Positions 41,853 to 53,240 of a DNA stretch of 64,000 bases are shown here, piece by piece. A model generated the notes under the pieces. It was not told the DNA's origin, did no database searches, and saw only the letters and a program-made list of their open reading frames with translations. The DNA lies in the NCBI GenBank assembly GCA_022432975.1, contig CM039508.1:23809278-23873277 (forward strand). Reading direction: 5' to 3'. This DNA is from Begonia masoniana (taxonomy: Eukaryota; Streptophyta; Magnoliopsida; Cucurbitales; Begoniaceae). Each line of letters starts with the position of its first letter. The stretch's first letter is position 1. A program made the translations under genes and the position numbers.

Positions 41853-42690
41853 GGTCTTGGCATAGAAGATTAGAACATGTAGGTATGGATATCTTAGCTA
41901 AAATTTCTAAGAATAATCTAGTTAGAGAACTTCAAAAAATATCATTTGAGAAAGATAGAGTTTGTGATGCTTGGCAAATGAGCAAGCAAACCAAAAGCTC
42001 TTTTGCCTCAAAGAATGTTGTAACAACTTCCAAGCCTCTACAACTACTTCACATGGACATTTTTTGTCCTTCAAATATTGCTAGTCTAGAAGGCAAACAT
42101 TATGTCTTTGTCATTGTAGATGATTTCTCTAGGTTCACTTGGGTATTCTTTCTAAAGAAACTTTTGACATCTTCTCTAACTTTAAGAAGAAAGTTCAAAA
42201 TGAAAAGGATCTTACCATTGTAGCTATTCATAGTGATCATGGTGAAAAATTTGAAAATGAGAAATTTACACTTTAATGTCTCATACATGAAATTGAGCAT
42301 AATTTTTCTTCCCTTAGAACCCCTCAACAAAATAGGGTTGTTGAGAGAAAAAATAAGTCTCTTCAAGAGCTTGCTAGGAGCATGCTCAATGAAAATTCAT
42401 TTCCAAAATATTTTTGGGCGGAAGCCTTGACTATGGCTTGCTATGTGCTAAACCGGGTCTCTATAAGATCTATCATTGAGAAAACTCCCTATGAACTTTG
42501 GAATGATAAAATTCCTAATGTTAAGTATTTTAGAGTCTTTGGTTGTAAATGTTTCATTCTCAAATCCAAGGATAATTTGGAAAAATTTGATTCCAAGACA
42601 GATCTTGGAATATTCCTTGGATATTCATTAACTAGTAAAACATATAGAGTGTTCAACAAAACAACACTAGTAGTAGAATAATCCATGCAT
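41853..42690 (+). pseudogene. integrase region of SIRE-type element
   Basis: It starts TWSWHRRLEHVGMDIL (HHCC zinc motif; the Cys pair is degraded to CDAW), then LHMDIFCPSNI and VIVDDFSRFTWVFFLKK. After a frameshift near 42170 it reads AVHSDHG-like words, then NENSFPKYFWAEALTMACYVLNRV and KTPYELWND, and ends FNKTTLVVE followed by TAA. All landmarks are of copia integrase. It is broken by a shift and by the loss of one Cys. Confidence 0.8.
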
Positions 42691-44822
42691 GTCAATTTTG
42701 ATGAGACTCCTCAACCTACAATAAATATGGAAATGGATGATATTTTAGAAATGCAAATGAATTCTCTCTCTCTAGGCGATCAAGTTGAGACCATTCAAGG
42801 AGATACCTTCTTAGATCCTCCATCAAAATCTCTGAAAATTATTCCAATCAATGATGCAAATGATGTTCTTCCTAGAGATTGAAAATTTGTCAAGAGTCAT
42901 CCCATAGATGAAGTTCTAGGTGATCCTTCCCTAGGAGTCAAAACTAGAGTTTCCCTTAGAAATTTGTCTGCAAATATGGCATTTATCTCTCAAATTGAAC
43001 CAAAGAAATTTGAGGAAGCCGAATTGGATGAAAATTAGATTGTAGCCATGCAAAAAGAGCTCAACAATTCGAACAGAGTAATGTATGAGAATTTGTTCCA
43101 AGATACAAAGATCATCCCATTATAGGAACAAAATAGGTGTTTAAGAACAAGATGGATGAAAATAGTATTTTTATAAAGAATAAAGTTGACAAGGGGTACA
43201 ACCAAGAAGAGAGAATAGACTTTGAAGAAATATTTGCCCCCGTAGCTAGATTGGAATCTATTAGGATGCTCTTAGCATTTGCTTGCCACAAAAACTTCAC
43301 TCTCTTCTAAATGGATGTTAAAAGTGCCTTTTTAAATGGTTATATCTTGGAAGAAGTTTACGTAGAGTAACCTTTAGGGTTTGAAGTCTATGACAAACTT
43401 GACCATGTATACAAGCTTAAGAAAATTTTATATAGACTTAAGCAAGCCCCTAGAGCTTGGTATGATAGGTTGAAGAATTTCTTTATGGAAAAGAATTTTA
43501 AAAAGGGTAATACCGATTCAACCTTGTTTATCATGTAAAAAGGAGATTATTTGCTCATTGTGCAAGTATACGTGGATGACATCATATTTGGCTCAACAAA
43601 TGTCTCATTTTGTGATGAATTTGCATCTGTAATGCAAAGTGAATTTGAAAATAAAACAAACTTCCAATGGTATATTTTTAACTCCCCCATCGGATCTTGG
43701 AATATTCTTTGGATATTCATTAACTAGTAAAACATATAAAGTGTTCAACAAAACAATACTAGTAGTAGAATAATCCATGCATGTCAATTTTGATGAGACT
43801 CCTTAACCTACAATAAATATGGAAATGGATGATGGTTTAGAAATGCAAATGAATTCTCTCTCTCTAGGCGATCAAGTTGAGACCATTCAAGGAGAAACCC
43901 CCTAGATCCTCCATCAAAATCTCTGAAAATTGTTCTAATCAAGGATGCAAATGATATTCTTCCTAAGAAAAATTTTAACTCCGCCATCGGAAGTGAATTT
44001 TAGGATTGCAAATAAAACAAACTTCTGATAGTATATTTTTAAATCAAGAAAAATATATCAAAGATCTTTTAAAGAGATTTGGATTGAATTTTTCCAAACC
44101 ATCTAGAACTCCCATGAGCACAACTACGAAATATGATAAGTGTAGATATCAAGAAATATAGAGGTATGATTGGATCTCTATTATACTTAACGGCTAGTAG
44201 GCCGGATATCCTATTTAGTGTGTCCTTATGTGCTAGGTTTCAAGTATCCTCTAAGGAATCTCAATTAAATGCGGTTAAGAGGATATTCAAATATTTAAGT
44301 GACATATATGATTTAGGATTATGGTATCCAAAGGGTACATCTTTTGATCTAATAGGATACTCTGACTTTGATTATGCTGGAAGCCTTATAGATAGAAATA
44401 GCACTGGTGGAAAATTTCAATTTCTAGGTGAATCTCTCATGTCTTGGTTCTCAAAGAAACAAAATTCCGTAGTACTCTCAATGGCCGAAAGTGAATATGT
44501 CGCCGCCATAAAGTTGTTGTGCTCAAATGCTTTGGACGAAGCAAACATTAGAGGACTACAATCTATTCTATGATAGGATATCGATTAGATGTGATAATAC
44601 TAGTACAATTAACATTTCCAAAAATCCTATCCAACATTCAAGAACCAAACACATTGAAATCTGATATCATTTTATAAGTGATCATGTACAAAAGGGAGAT
44701 ATCACTTTGGATTTCGTAAATTCTTCCGATCAATTAGCTGATATCTTCACAAAACCCTTAGATGAGAAGACCTTTAATGATATCCGGGTACGGTTATGTC
44801 TAATTAAGATTGAGAAATTATG
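42691..44822 (+). pseudogene. RT/RNase H region of SIRE-type element
   Basis: Linker, then RT words FLNGYILEEVYVE, LKQAPRAWYDRL and YVDDIIFGSTN (active site, ~43570-43602). A ~350-bp rearranged segment (43685-44035) repeats the integrase-RT linker. RNase H follows (ASRPDILFSVSLCARFQ, SWFSKKQNSVVLSMAESEYVA) and the end LADIFTKPLDEKTFN. Several TAG/TAA stops (for example ~43026, ~43366). Confidence 0.8.
43685..44035 (+). repeat. misplaced duplicate of the integrase-RT linker
   Basis: 43690-43970 repeats 42602-42880 (words such as AACTAGTAAAACATATA and ATGAATTCTCTCTCTCTAGG). It is framed by two copies of TTTTAACTCC(C/G)CCATCGGA (about 43673 and 43975) and by doubled GTGAATTT...AAAACAAACTTC. It looks like filler DNA copied into a break within RT. 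Confidence 0.75.
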
Positions 44823-45148
44823 AAACTTGAATTTCATTCAGGAAGTGTCGACCCATACAAGAATCGGTTGACACCTAACCTTAGTTTCATTCTGTATACA
44901 TAGAAGTGTCGACAGCTACTGAGACCGGTCGACACCTCAGCAATCTGCTTTATTTAGGAAGGAAGTGTCGACCGCTACTGAGACCTGTCAACACCTCAGT
45001 AATCTGTTTATTTATTTTACGAAGAAAGTGTCGTCCGAAACCCTAACCTCTCGACATCTCTCTCAATTCGCTTTGGCGCTTTCGTTTCATTCCAAATTTT
45101 TGCCTATTTTCTTTCAGAATCATCTCCTCTATTCGTTCTAAACCTCAA
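44823..45148 (+). other. spacer between pol and accessory ORF
   Basis: Non-coding. Holds four or five GTGTCGACC/GGTTGACACC words, three of them paired as inverted repeats about 25 bp apart, each followed by ACCTCAGYAATCTG. Possible leader for the accessory ORF. Confidence 0.5.
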
Positions 45149-46372
45149 ATGGCAACTTCCTTTCACAGCAAACTCTTCATTCACAAAAGGAGATCAAAAA
45201 ATGTTACTCCAGCGACTGAAATAGAGCATCAACCTACGTGGCCTTCTCCTTTCTTCAAAAATTCTGACTCTTTGAAGAGGTATGAAGATGACTTTCAATT
45301 CAACCCCCTTATCTTAAGTAGAAGAGTGGAATTTCAGGAATTATTTAGTTTAAATTTGGAATAGCCATTGAAGAGTTTGGGATTATATACTTTGTTCGAC
45401 TGTGATGGCCCTTACTTTGAAACTCCTATGAGAATGTTCTATGCAAATTTAGAACAATCTCTGAGGCCTCTTACGATTGTTAGTTATGTGTATAGAAAAC
45501 ACATTGAGATAACTTCACGTTCCCTAAATACTATTTTAGAATGTGAACTTAACAATGAGGTCGAAAGATATTATGAGGCAGCTAAGGATCCTGATTTTAT
45601 AGACACCAGTGAAGGAACTAATTTTTTAAGGATGATTGTTAAGGATCCAAATCGATCCCTTCCGATGAAGCCGAAGGCTAAGAACTTGAACGTGTGTGAA
45701 AGACTCATCCACCACATGATCACGTACAATCTTTTACTAAGAGATGGACACAGAGATCACATTAGTGGGATAGATCTCTATGTTCTATATAAAATCTATC
45801 GAGGAGAAACATTCAATGTGAGGTACATCATTTTGAAACGGATGATTCAAGTCTTCAACAATGCATCGAAATCTCTTCCCTTTAATCTTCTTCTAATGAA
45901 GATTTTTTAGATTAATTGTGTCCAAATTCTAGATTCTGAAACCACACTACCTCTGAAGAAAATTGACACCTATATCACATCCTCTCTAGCAAGAATGAGG
46001 ATAGAACTCAATGCTATAGGTGATTAGATGTTTAAAGGAGCACAAGCTAGTGTATCTGGGGATGGACCATCTCATATGGAAGTGGACGAGGGTGGTCATG
46101 AGACAAGACAAACTCCTGAACCCCTCTTCAATGCATCTAGACAGAGTCCCTCTAACCTTGAGGAAAGGATCAACACTTTTGAGGCGAGTGTAGCCAACAT
46201 GGGCACCGCCATTGAATCCCTTAAGAACTTAGTTTGCAGTCGTTTTGATCGGATGGAAGCTTAACTACGTCAGGAGTTCATCGAGGTTCATAAGCATCTT
46301 GACTATCTTCAAGATTATTGGGATGGTGTAGAAAATTCTCCAGCCGATCCTAGTTTCCCTCCATCTAAGTGA
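45149..46372 (+). pseudogene. SIRE accessory (env-like) ORF, four in-frame stops
   Basis: A single frame of 407 codons from MATSFHSKLFIHKRR to a TGA at 46370-46372, with stops at 45362, 45908, 46025 and 46262 but no shift. The middle (KSLGLYTLFD, YFETPMRMFYANLEQSLRP, NLNVCERLIHHMITYNLLLRDGHRD) resembles the 'putative plant transposon protein' domain found in an extra ORF of SIRE/Maximus elements. The last ~80 codons (NLEERINTFEASVANMGTAI, LRQEFIEVHKHLDYLQD) have heptad spacing of a coiled coil. No signal peptide or clear membrane segment is visible, so an envelope role is not supported. Function is unknown. Confidence 0.7.
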
Positions 46373-46755
46373 TTTTTTTTTTGCGTGCTTCTCTTAGTTT
46401 ACTAGTGTTCTAGTTTGTCTGTAATCATTGGATATTGTGTTACTTATTTTTTCCTAGTACTCATCTATATTTTTTTTAGACTAACTTTTGCAATGTTTGA
46501 AATGGAATCTTATTTGTGTTGAATGACTGTGCAAATTTTTTTTTTTATAATGTCAAAAGGGGAGACATAATTGAAAGGTAGAAGATTTGAGCAAATCTAT
46601 GCTCAAATCTATTTAGTGTATATATTGTAGGGGAGATTCAATTGATATAAACTCAAACCTATTTAGTGCATATATTGTGGGGGAGATTCAATTGAAATAA
46701 GTATGAGAGACTGTGAAATCAATTTATAATTTGTCATCATCAAAAAGGAGAAGAT
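46373..46755 (+). other. region before SIRE 3' LTR with polypurine tract
   Basis: AT-rich and non-coding. A ~65-bp segment around TTTAGTGYATATATTGTRGGGGAGA is doubled (46610-46710). AAAAGGGGAGA stands near 46555, and the polypurine tract AAAAAGGAGAAGAT at 46742-46755 abuts the LTR. Confidence 0.65.
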
Positions 46756-47285
46756 TGTTAACTTAAAATGAGTTTAAGATTAATGTATTTTTGATGATGT
46801 TTAATTAATCTGTGTTTAACGGTAATATGGTTTTGATGATAATATTTGCTAAATTGATTAACCTAAGAAATGAATAATTTTGCAAGTACATTAATTGGGA
46901 ATGCCCTTCAAGAAGGCTATTTAGTACTAATGAAGTTTATCAAGTATGTGATAGTCAAAAGGAGAAAAAACCAGTTCAGAGTGATTCAAGTGTCGATTGA
47001 AATGCACAAGTGTCGACCATTAAATGCAGAGAAGATTGAAGTGTCGACCACGACGTTCGACCGATGGAAACAGAGAAGAAACAAGTGTCGACCTGGATCG
47101 TCAAATATCGACCCCAAGGTTTGACTGATGCAAACAGAGCCAATTCAAGTGTCGACCGAAACATGAAGGTGTCGACCTGTGAAAACATAAGCAATTCAAA
47201 GTGTTAACCACACTATAGAAGAAATCGACCGAAACATATTTCAATGGCTATCATCTAATACCAACGGAAACATAATTCAAGTGTT
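46756..47285 (+). repeat. 3' LTR of SIRE-type element, truncated
   Basis: It matches 25792-26410 (with one internal deletion of GTGTCGACC repeats), then stops at a hairpin at 47280-47308. The last ~700 bp of the LTR are missing. Confidence 0.8.
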
Positions 47286-47308
47286 CTTTGCTTCGAACAA
47301 AGAACACT
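47280..47308. repeat. perfect 11-bp hairpin at element junction
   Basis: AGTGTTCTTTG (47280-47290) and CAAAGAACACT (47298-47308) are exact inverted repeats around a 7-base loop CTTCGAA. The hairpin lies exactly where SIRE LTR similarity ends. Confidence 0.8.
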
Positions 47309-48057
47309 CCAACGATCGGAATATGATAGTTTTTGCTGCCTTATGGGAATGCCTACTATCAACTAAGAGAGTAGGAATGAAGCACTAATAATAATTTTCC
47401 ACAAAACTCACAAGATTGGAAAACAATTTTGAAGAACAAACAACTTGGGTGTGTGTGCCACACGGTGCTTGAGAGCTTCAGAGTTTGAGAGCAAAAGCTT
47501 CAATAATATTCAAATTCCACTAATGACAATTAGATATAAAGAGTGCTTAAATAGCTACTTACTAAATCACAAACTAGGTTAAAAACAATAGGAGAGAGAA
47601 AGGAGGGTTTAGGAAACCCTCGGCCAAAGCTTGCACGTGTGCGCCTCTATTCGATCTTCATATTTAAAATTCCACTAATGACAATTAGGTCTAAGGAGTG
47701 CTTAAATAGCTACTTACTAAAACACAAACTAGGTTAAAAACAATAGGAGAGAGAAAATATGTTTAGGACTCCTTTGCATGCAGCCATGCACCAACTTTAT
47801 TTAATGCAAACTACTAAGTATTTTAACAAAATTGTAAATTAAGCTAAGTTACATAATTTTATTAAGGAGAACAAACTCCTTCTTCGATGTTTGGTACCTC
47901 CTTGGTTTGTTTCCATGTTAAAGTATGGAATGACCTTCCTTTATCTTGCATACTTAGTGAATCCTCCATCTTGTCCTTGAACATGTAACCTATATAATAA
48001 ACATAAAGGTTGATTAGTTTCTTGGCTTGAGAGCTTGTGATTGCTCCTCGAGGCACA
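47286..48057 (-). mobile_element. fragment of element-C-like retroelement (pol tail plus partial LTR)
   Basis: On the minus strand a pol tail (48057-47862, DVPRGAITSSQAKK) is followed by AAGAAGGAGTTTGT and an LTR start TGTAAC at 47853, as in 3697-3446. The LTR part contains a direct duplication (47500-47600 and 47660-47758, words such as AATTCCACTAATGACAATTAG). It separates the truncated SIRE LTR from copia A protease. Confidence 0.55.
47862..48057 (-). pseudogene. pol C-terminal tail, second element-C-like copy
   Basis: It reads VPRGAITSSQAKKLINLYVYY and then LTWKQTKEVPNIEEGV, aligning with 3697-3494 (VPQRAVTRSQTKAQ ... LLTWETDTEALED). It begins at the same GATGTGCC as the other copy, again joined to copia A sequence. 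Confidence 0.5.
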
Positions 48058-49043
48058 TCACCCTTTGTCGTCGAGCTTGTCGGTCGAGATCATATTCATG
48101 CGGATGTCAGAAATGTGCTTCACACCTCTCAAAACCAAAGTGCCGCCGTTGTCGGTCTCCAAACGCACGTCTCTCATACCAATAGCTTTTGCAATGCCAT
48201 CATTTCTCATCATTACACTTCCAAAGTCACCGGAAGTGTAGAACGTGAAGAAATTCCTCCGCGAAGTAGCATGTATCGAAGCGCCACTATCGATCACCAA
48301 ACTCGTATCTTAGCAAACGAAATTGATGACGTCTCCGTCGTACACAATAAAAAACTCCTCAGTAGTCGTGGCTACCTTTTTTTGCCTGTATCACCCTCTA
48401 TGGTCTTCTTTTCCATACCCTTGGCATTCGGATTCTCCTGAAGAAACTTTCGACAAAATCTCTTGATGTGTCCCTTCTTGCCACAATGATGACACTCAAA
48501 GTTGGCGTATTTTCTTGACTTGCTTTGATTTCGGTTTCTATTGCCCAGACCTTTGCTTTGACTTCTCCCCCTATTTTCAATGAATAGGACGTCTGACTGT
48601 GAAGAAGAACTCGTCGACTTTCTTCTCATCTCCTCATTAAGACACTACTCTTTACTATATCCATAGCCCAAAATCATCCAGGGTCGAATTGGACAACGAC
48701 ATTCTGAATGTGTCCCCGGTCATCGTTTTTCCATTCTGGTACTTCAACCCTAGAAGTTGCTTGATCAAATACAAATTGTTTTTTCTGGTCTTCCGAGCGT
48801 ACAACTCCTCAAGCTTTTTCCACAAACTCTGGCATTCTTTTTCTCACTGACATAGTTGAGGACGTTATCATCTATCCACTGCCGAATATAACCGCACTCG
48901 ACGTCAGATTCATCTGTCGGCTTTGCAATAGTATACACGGGAAAATAATAGTCTTTCACATAGAGAAGATCATCTCTCTTCCCTTTCCCCACATGATAGT
49001 TGAAGCCGTTCAACGTGACCATTTGGCTCGGGTTACTCTTCAT
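48058..49043 (-). pseudogene. gag and protease of copia A
   Basis: It begins MKSNPSQMVTLNGFNYHVGKG and KRDDLLYVKDYYFPVY (copia gag start) at 49043, and the first frame stops at 48765. A further gag part, from about 48629, has the zinc knuckle CHHCGKKGHIKRFC (~48502-48461). After a shift and a TAG, the protease follows as MVIDSGASIHATSRRNF (from 48300), with NMISTDKLDDKG at the end where the sequence stops abruptly at 48058. Integrase should follow but is absent. Confidence 0.82.
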
Positions 49044-49061
49044 GATTTGAACACGACACTA

Positions 49062-49074
49062 GGACTTGATACCA
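49062..49074 (-). promoter_or_regulatory. primer-binding site, copia A
   Basis: The minus strand reads TGGTATCAAGTCC, 3 bases after the LTR end TTTTCA at 49078. It matches initiator Met tRNA over its first 8 bases only. Confidence 0.6.
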
Positions 49075-49077
49075 TTT

Positions 49078-49672
49078 TGAAAAGAATTTAGTGCCCAGTT
49101 CAAAAATACCAAAGGTTCAATCAACCAAGCACAAGCACAATAATTACCAAGCAAACAAAACAAGGGTGAGACACAAACACTTTTAGTGTGGAAAACCTCA
49201 AAAACGGATAAAAACCACGGGACCAATTAGGTCGCTTAAAACGTCCACTATCGTTCAATAATAATTGGTACACTAAGATTTCAATACAACATCATCCTCT
49301 GCATCTATAAATGAAAGAAGCTGCTGCTGAATCCATGATCTTCAACATCAAAAAAACCACTTACATTTACTACTGGAATAGAACAAGAAAAGCTAATGAG
49401 CTCCCGCTCATCATGATCCTTCACAGAATCAATGTCAGTTGATTCTTGAGTTGGCTTCTCAGTCAAATACTTCCCTTCACGTGCACAGTGTAACCTTGTC
49501 CAGGCCGCTCTAGTTCGAAGTTGAAAAACTCTTTTTTTCTAATGAAGCAGTTACAAAGATAATAAAGACACCGAAAGAAAATAGGAGGATGAGCATTCAC
49601 TCACTGAGGATTGCTTGCGGGATCGCTCAAAAATGTCAGACGATGGAGCTTCTGCTGAAGTTGGCTTCCAAG
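49078..49672 (-). repeat. 5' LTR of copia A, main part
   Basis: 49284-49667 matches the 3' LTR at 3698-4075. 49078-49283 is present only here. It is interrupted at 49672/54516 by copia D with duplication CCAAG and continues at 54521-54582. Confidence 0.75.
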
Positions 49673-49929
49673 CGTTGAATAATTAGTGGGTTTGAAGCTC
49701 TGTTGATCGATATGCAGATGAAGAAGAAAAGTGATGAGAATGGCAAAGAGAAGTGAGAGCAGGAAAAGTTGTCAGAAGGAAAAATGATTTCATATATTCG
49801 AAAGCTGTGTTATGATGTTTACCTATATATTGTGTACAAGGCAGAATAGAAAAATGTGTAACTAAACTAAGCAACTATAAATACAAAATGAACTATAAAA
49901 TACAACTATAAACAGTAGATATGTTAACA
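49673..49929 (-). repeat. 3' LTR of copia D
   Basis: 257 bp. On the minus strand it starts TGTTAACATATC and ends TTCAACG; the end is CG, not the usual CA, if the CCAAG duplication is taken as exact. Confidence 0.85.
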
Positions 49930-49944
49930 TCCCCCCTCAAGATC
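49930..49944 (-). promoter_or_regulatory. polypurine tract, copia D
   Basis: On the minus strand GATCTTGAGGGGGGA abuts the 3' LTR. Confidence 0.85.
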
Positions 49945-51530
49945 AAAACCGGAGGTCGAAGATCTTGGAAACGAAGAGTTGAAACTTAGAAGGAGGAAGA
50001 GGCTTTGTTAATGCATCGGCTAGTTGGTTGTTAGATGGTGTGAATTGAACCTGGAGCAATTTATTTTGTACTTTTTCTCGAACAAAATGATAGTCGATCT
50101 CAACATGCTTAGATTTAGAGTGGAGTATTGGATTTGAAGCCAGGTATGTTGCAGTCAAATTGTCACAAAGAATAAGAGGTACTGACGAAGATGAAATACC
50201 CAATTCACTTAACAAGGATTGGAACCAAAATACCTCAGCGGCGCCGTTAGCTACGCTGCGGTATTCGGATTCTGTGCTTGAACGTGAGACCACCTTTTGT
50301 TTTGCCGAAGACCATGAAATTAGATTTGTATCCAGAAAAATGCAAAATCCACCTGTACTCTTCCGATCATCGGGACAAGAGGCCAAGTCGGCATTGGTAA
50401 AGCAAGTCAAGTTGGAATTATCAGAGGGCAAAAAAGAGAGACCTAGAGACGATGTGCCTTTAAGGTATCTTAAAATTTTTTTAACAGCTTGCCAGTGAAT
50501 GTCAGATGGTGCATGCATAAACTGAGACACTTTGTTGACGGCAAAGGCAATATCAGGCCTGGTTAAACAGCAGTGTTGTAGGCCACCTACAATACTTCGA
50601 TAGAGATAACCATCACGTAGGGGCGTACCAGACTTTTGCGATAATAGTGGATCGACAACCATTGGAGTAGGGACAGGCTTGCAAGAGTCCATATTTGCCC
50701 TATGAAGTAGGTCTGATATGTACCTGGATTGGGAAAACATTGCCGATAGGAGTACGAGTGACCGAAATTCCCAAAAAGAATGATATAGGGCCAAGATCTC
50801 GGACTTTAAATTGGGAGTGAAGATATTGGAGCAACTGATCCATGTGAATAACCGAGTTTCCTGACAGGATAATGTCATCGACATAAACGAGTAAAATCAT
50901 GATGAAGGAACTCGTACGATACACAAACATGGAGGAGTCAGATCTGGAAGTAGAAAATCCCCAAGAAACAAGAGCATTATAGAGTTTGGTATACCATGCT
51001 CGAGGAGATTGCTTCAAACCATAGAGTGACTTATGGAGGAGACACGCGGCCGAAGGATGTGACTGGCTGATAAAACCAGGAGGTTGCTGCATAAACACTG
51101 TTTCAGTTAACTCCCCATGTAAGAAAGCATTGCTTATGTTGAGTTTCCGAATGCTCCAACCATAAGAGATAGCTAAAGCGAGAGTGGTGCGAATCGAGGT
51201 TGGTTTGACAACCGGACTAAAAGTCTCTTCATAATCAATCCCTTTTGTCTGATCATATCCTTTAGCTACTAATCGAGCCTTGTACCTGCTAACAGTACCA
51301 TCAGAGTTAAGTTTGAGTTTGAAAACCCATTTACAACCAATTATTTTTGCTCCGGGAGGAAGAGGGACTAACGTCCAGGTATGTGTTTCATGGAGCGCTG
51401 ATATTTCCTCTTGCATAGCAGCCAACCACTGTGGGTGTTTGCAGGCTTGGAGAAATGTTTTTGGCTCAATTAATTCTTGAATGGAAAAGGCTTTGGGTCG
51501 GAAAATGCCATCTTTGGCCCGAGTTCGCAT
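49943..51530 (-). pseudogene. RT and RNase H of copia D
   Basis: EISALHETHTWTLVPLP, then GCKWVFKLKLNSDGTVSRYK and LVAKGYDQTKGIDYEETFSPV. The active site YVDDIILSG is at about 50892-50866. A one-base shift near 50735 moves the frame into SRYISDLLHRANMDSC, then RPDIAFAVNKVSQFMHAP, and RNase H with SWSSAKQKVVSRSSTESEYRS and NQLADALTKPLP, ending at 49943. Apart from that shift both halves are open, so it is among the better-preserved RT genes here. Confidence 0.9.
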
Positions 51531-53240
51531 AGGGTGGTCATTTATTGGAGGCTAGTTTGGAGCAGGTAATGATAGGGGCGGGTGATGGGAAATAGGAGAG
51601 GTTTGAGGTGGGGAAATATGAGATGGAGGGGTGGAGGTGGGGTGATGATTTATGGCTGTGAGTGGTGGGGAAGAGATGAGAGAAGTTGACGGAGAAGGCC
51701 TGGGAGGGGCTGTGAAGAGAGATGGGGGAGAAAAGGAGGGGATGGAGAGAGAGAATGAGGGTGGTGGGGAGCTGGTCGAGGGAGAAGAGGAAAAAGGGAA
51801 ACTGGACTCTACGAAAGTGACATGACGCGAAATGTAGACTTTGTTGGATTGAGGATCTAAACAGATGTAGCCTTTATGATGGGAGCTGGGTCCTAGATAG
51901 ACACAGGGAAGTGAGCGAGGCTGTAACTTATGTTTGTTAAAGGGCCGAAGAAACGGGAAGCATAAACAACCAAACACACGGAGCGAGGAGTAATCAGGGA
52001 GAGATTGGAAAAGACATTCAAAAGGTGATTTGTGGGCTAGAATAGGAGTAGGCAATAAGTTGATTAGGCTAGCGGCTGTGGCAAAGGCATAAGGCCAGAA
52101 ATATTGAGGAACAGATGAATGAAATAACAGTGCAAGTGCAGTCTCAACAACGTGACAATTTTTTCATTCAACACGACCATTTTGATTTGGAGTGTAAGAG
52201 CATGAAATACGGTGATGAATACCAAGGGATTGAAGCAATGGAGAAAGGGATCGAAATTCGCCACCCCCATCAGATTGAAGAGTTTTGATGCAGACTCCAA
52301 ATTGAGTGAGAATGAATTTATGAAAATGCACAAAGGTGTGATAAACTTCACTTTTGACTTTTAATGGAAACAACCAAGTGAATCGAGTTCAATCATCTAC
52401 AAAAAGTACAAAATAACGTGCACCAGTAATGGAATGCACAGGGGATGGACCCCAAACGTCACTATGTACAATATCAAAAGGTGAAGTTGCACGAGAACTT
52501 GAAGTTGAAAAAGGTAAACGATGAGATTTACTCATCGAACAAGAAATACAGACTTGTGACATTTGGGAATGTGACACTGGAAGATTACAAGATTGGAGGA
52601 CACGCCGCAAAATGGGAGACGATGGATGTCCTAACCGGTGATGCCAAAACATAGAGGGATGACTGGGCGAGAGGGGGAGCTGAGCATGAAGAGCTCGAAC
52701 CGGACTGGAACGAGGAACGTGATAGAGTCCGTCAATTAAGGAACCCCAGAACAGAATCTGGTGAGTTTGTTGGTCCTTGACACTGAAAAAAGAGGGGTGG
52801 AATTCAACGTACACGGAATTGTCTTTGCACAATTTTTGAACGCTAATCAGATTATGAGATAGCAGGGGAGAGTGACAAACAGTATTTAGAGTTAGAGGCC
52901 GAGAAATAGCAAGAATAATAACAGAACCAAGGTGAGAGATTGGAAGTAGATTACCATCGGCAGTGGCAATTGTTGAAGACCCAGTATACGGCCGAGGATG
53001 ATGAATAACAGAAGCATTGTGGGTAAGGTGATGGGTTGCACCGGAGTCCATCAACCATGGTGTGGCAGAGTAATTTCTGGTAGGAGTTGGCAGAATGCCG
53101 GCGCTGTAGGGAGGAGGATGATCACCGGCGATGAGAGAAGGAGAGGCACTGTGTAGCGCTTGGGGCTGGATTTCAGAAGAGCTAGGAAGAAAAGAGGGAG
53201 AGTTGGTCGGGTTATAGGAAAAGCTGGGCTGATGGGTATG
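51531..53240 (-). pseudogene. protease and integrase of copia D
   Basis: Protease motif WLMDSGATHHLTHNAS is near 53050. Integrase has the HHCC region (WHHRLGHPSSPILRRVL ... CISCSMSKSHRLP), HSDVWGPSP, LQSDGGGEF and TPNQNGRVE. In-frame stops lie at 52389 (after VDD), 52164 (after GRVE; CGA to TGA) and 51552. All parts share one reading frame. The shift from the gag frame falls near 53215-53240. A Ser/Pro-rich linker occupies about 51870-51555. Confidence 0.88.

Larger units (their letters stand above)
25792..47285 (+). mobile_element. SIRE/Maximus-type copia element with accessory ORF, interrupted
   Basis: 5' LTR 25792-27113, PBS, gag (27179-28731), protease (28755-29161), then a solo-LTR insertion (29162-41847). 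Integrase resumes at 41853, then RT/RNase H to 44822, an extra downstream ORF (45149-46372), polypurine tract and 3' LTR (46756-47285, truncated). Protease motif LWYLDSGCSRH, gag opening and an ORF after pol are typical of the SIRE lineage of Ty1/copia. Many stops and shifts make it non-functional. No target duplication can be checked because the 3' LTR end is lost. Confidence 0.85.

Noticed and set aside
45149..46372. Calling the accessory ORF an envelope gene
   Set aside because: No signal peptide, no clear membrane span and no furin-like site; only the position after pol suggests env. Kept as an accessory ORF of unknown function.
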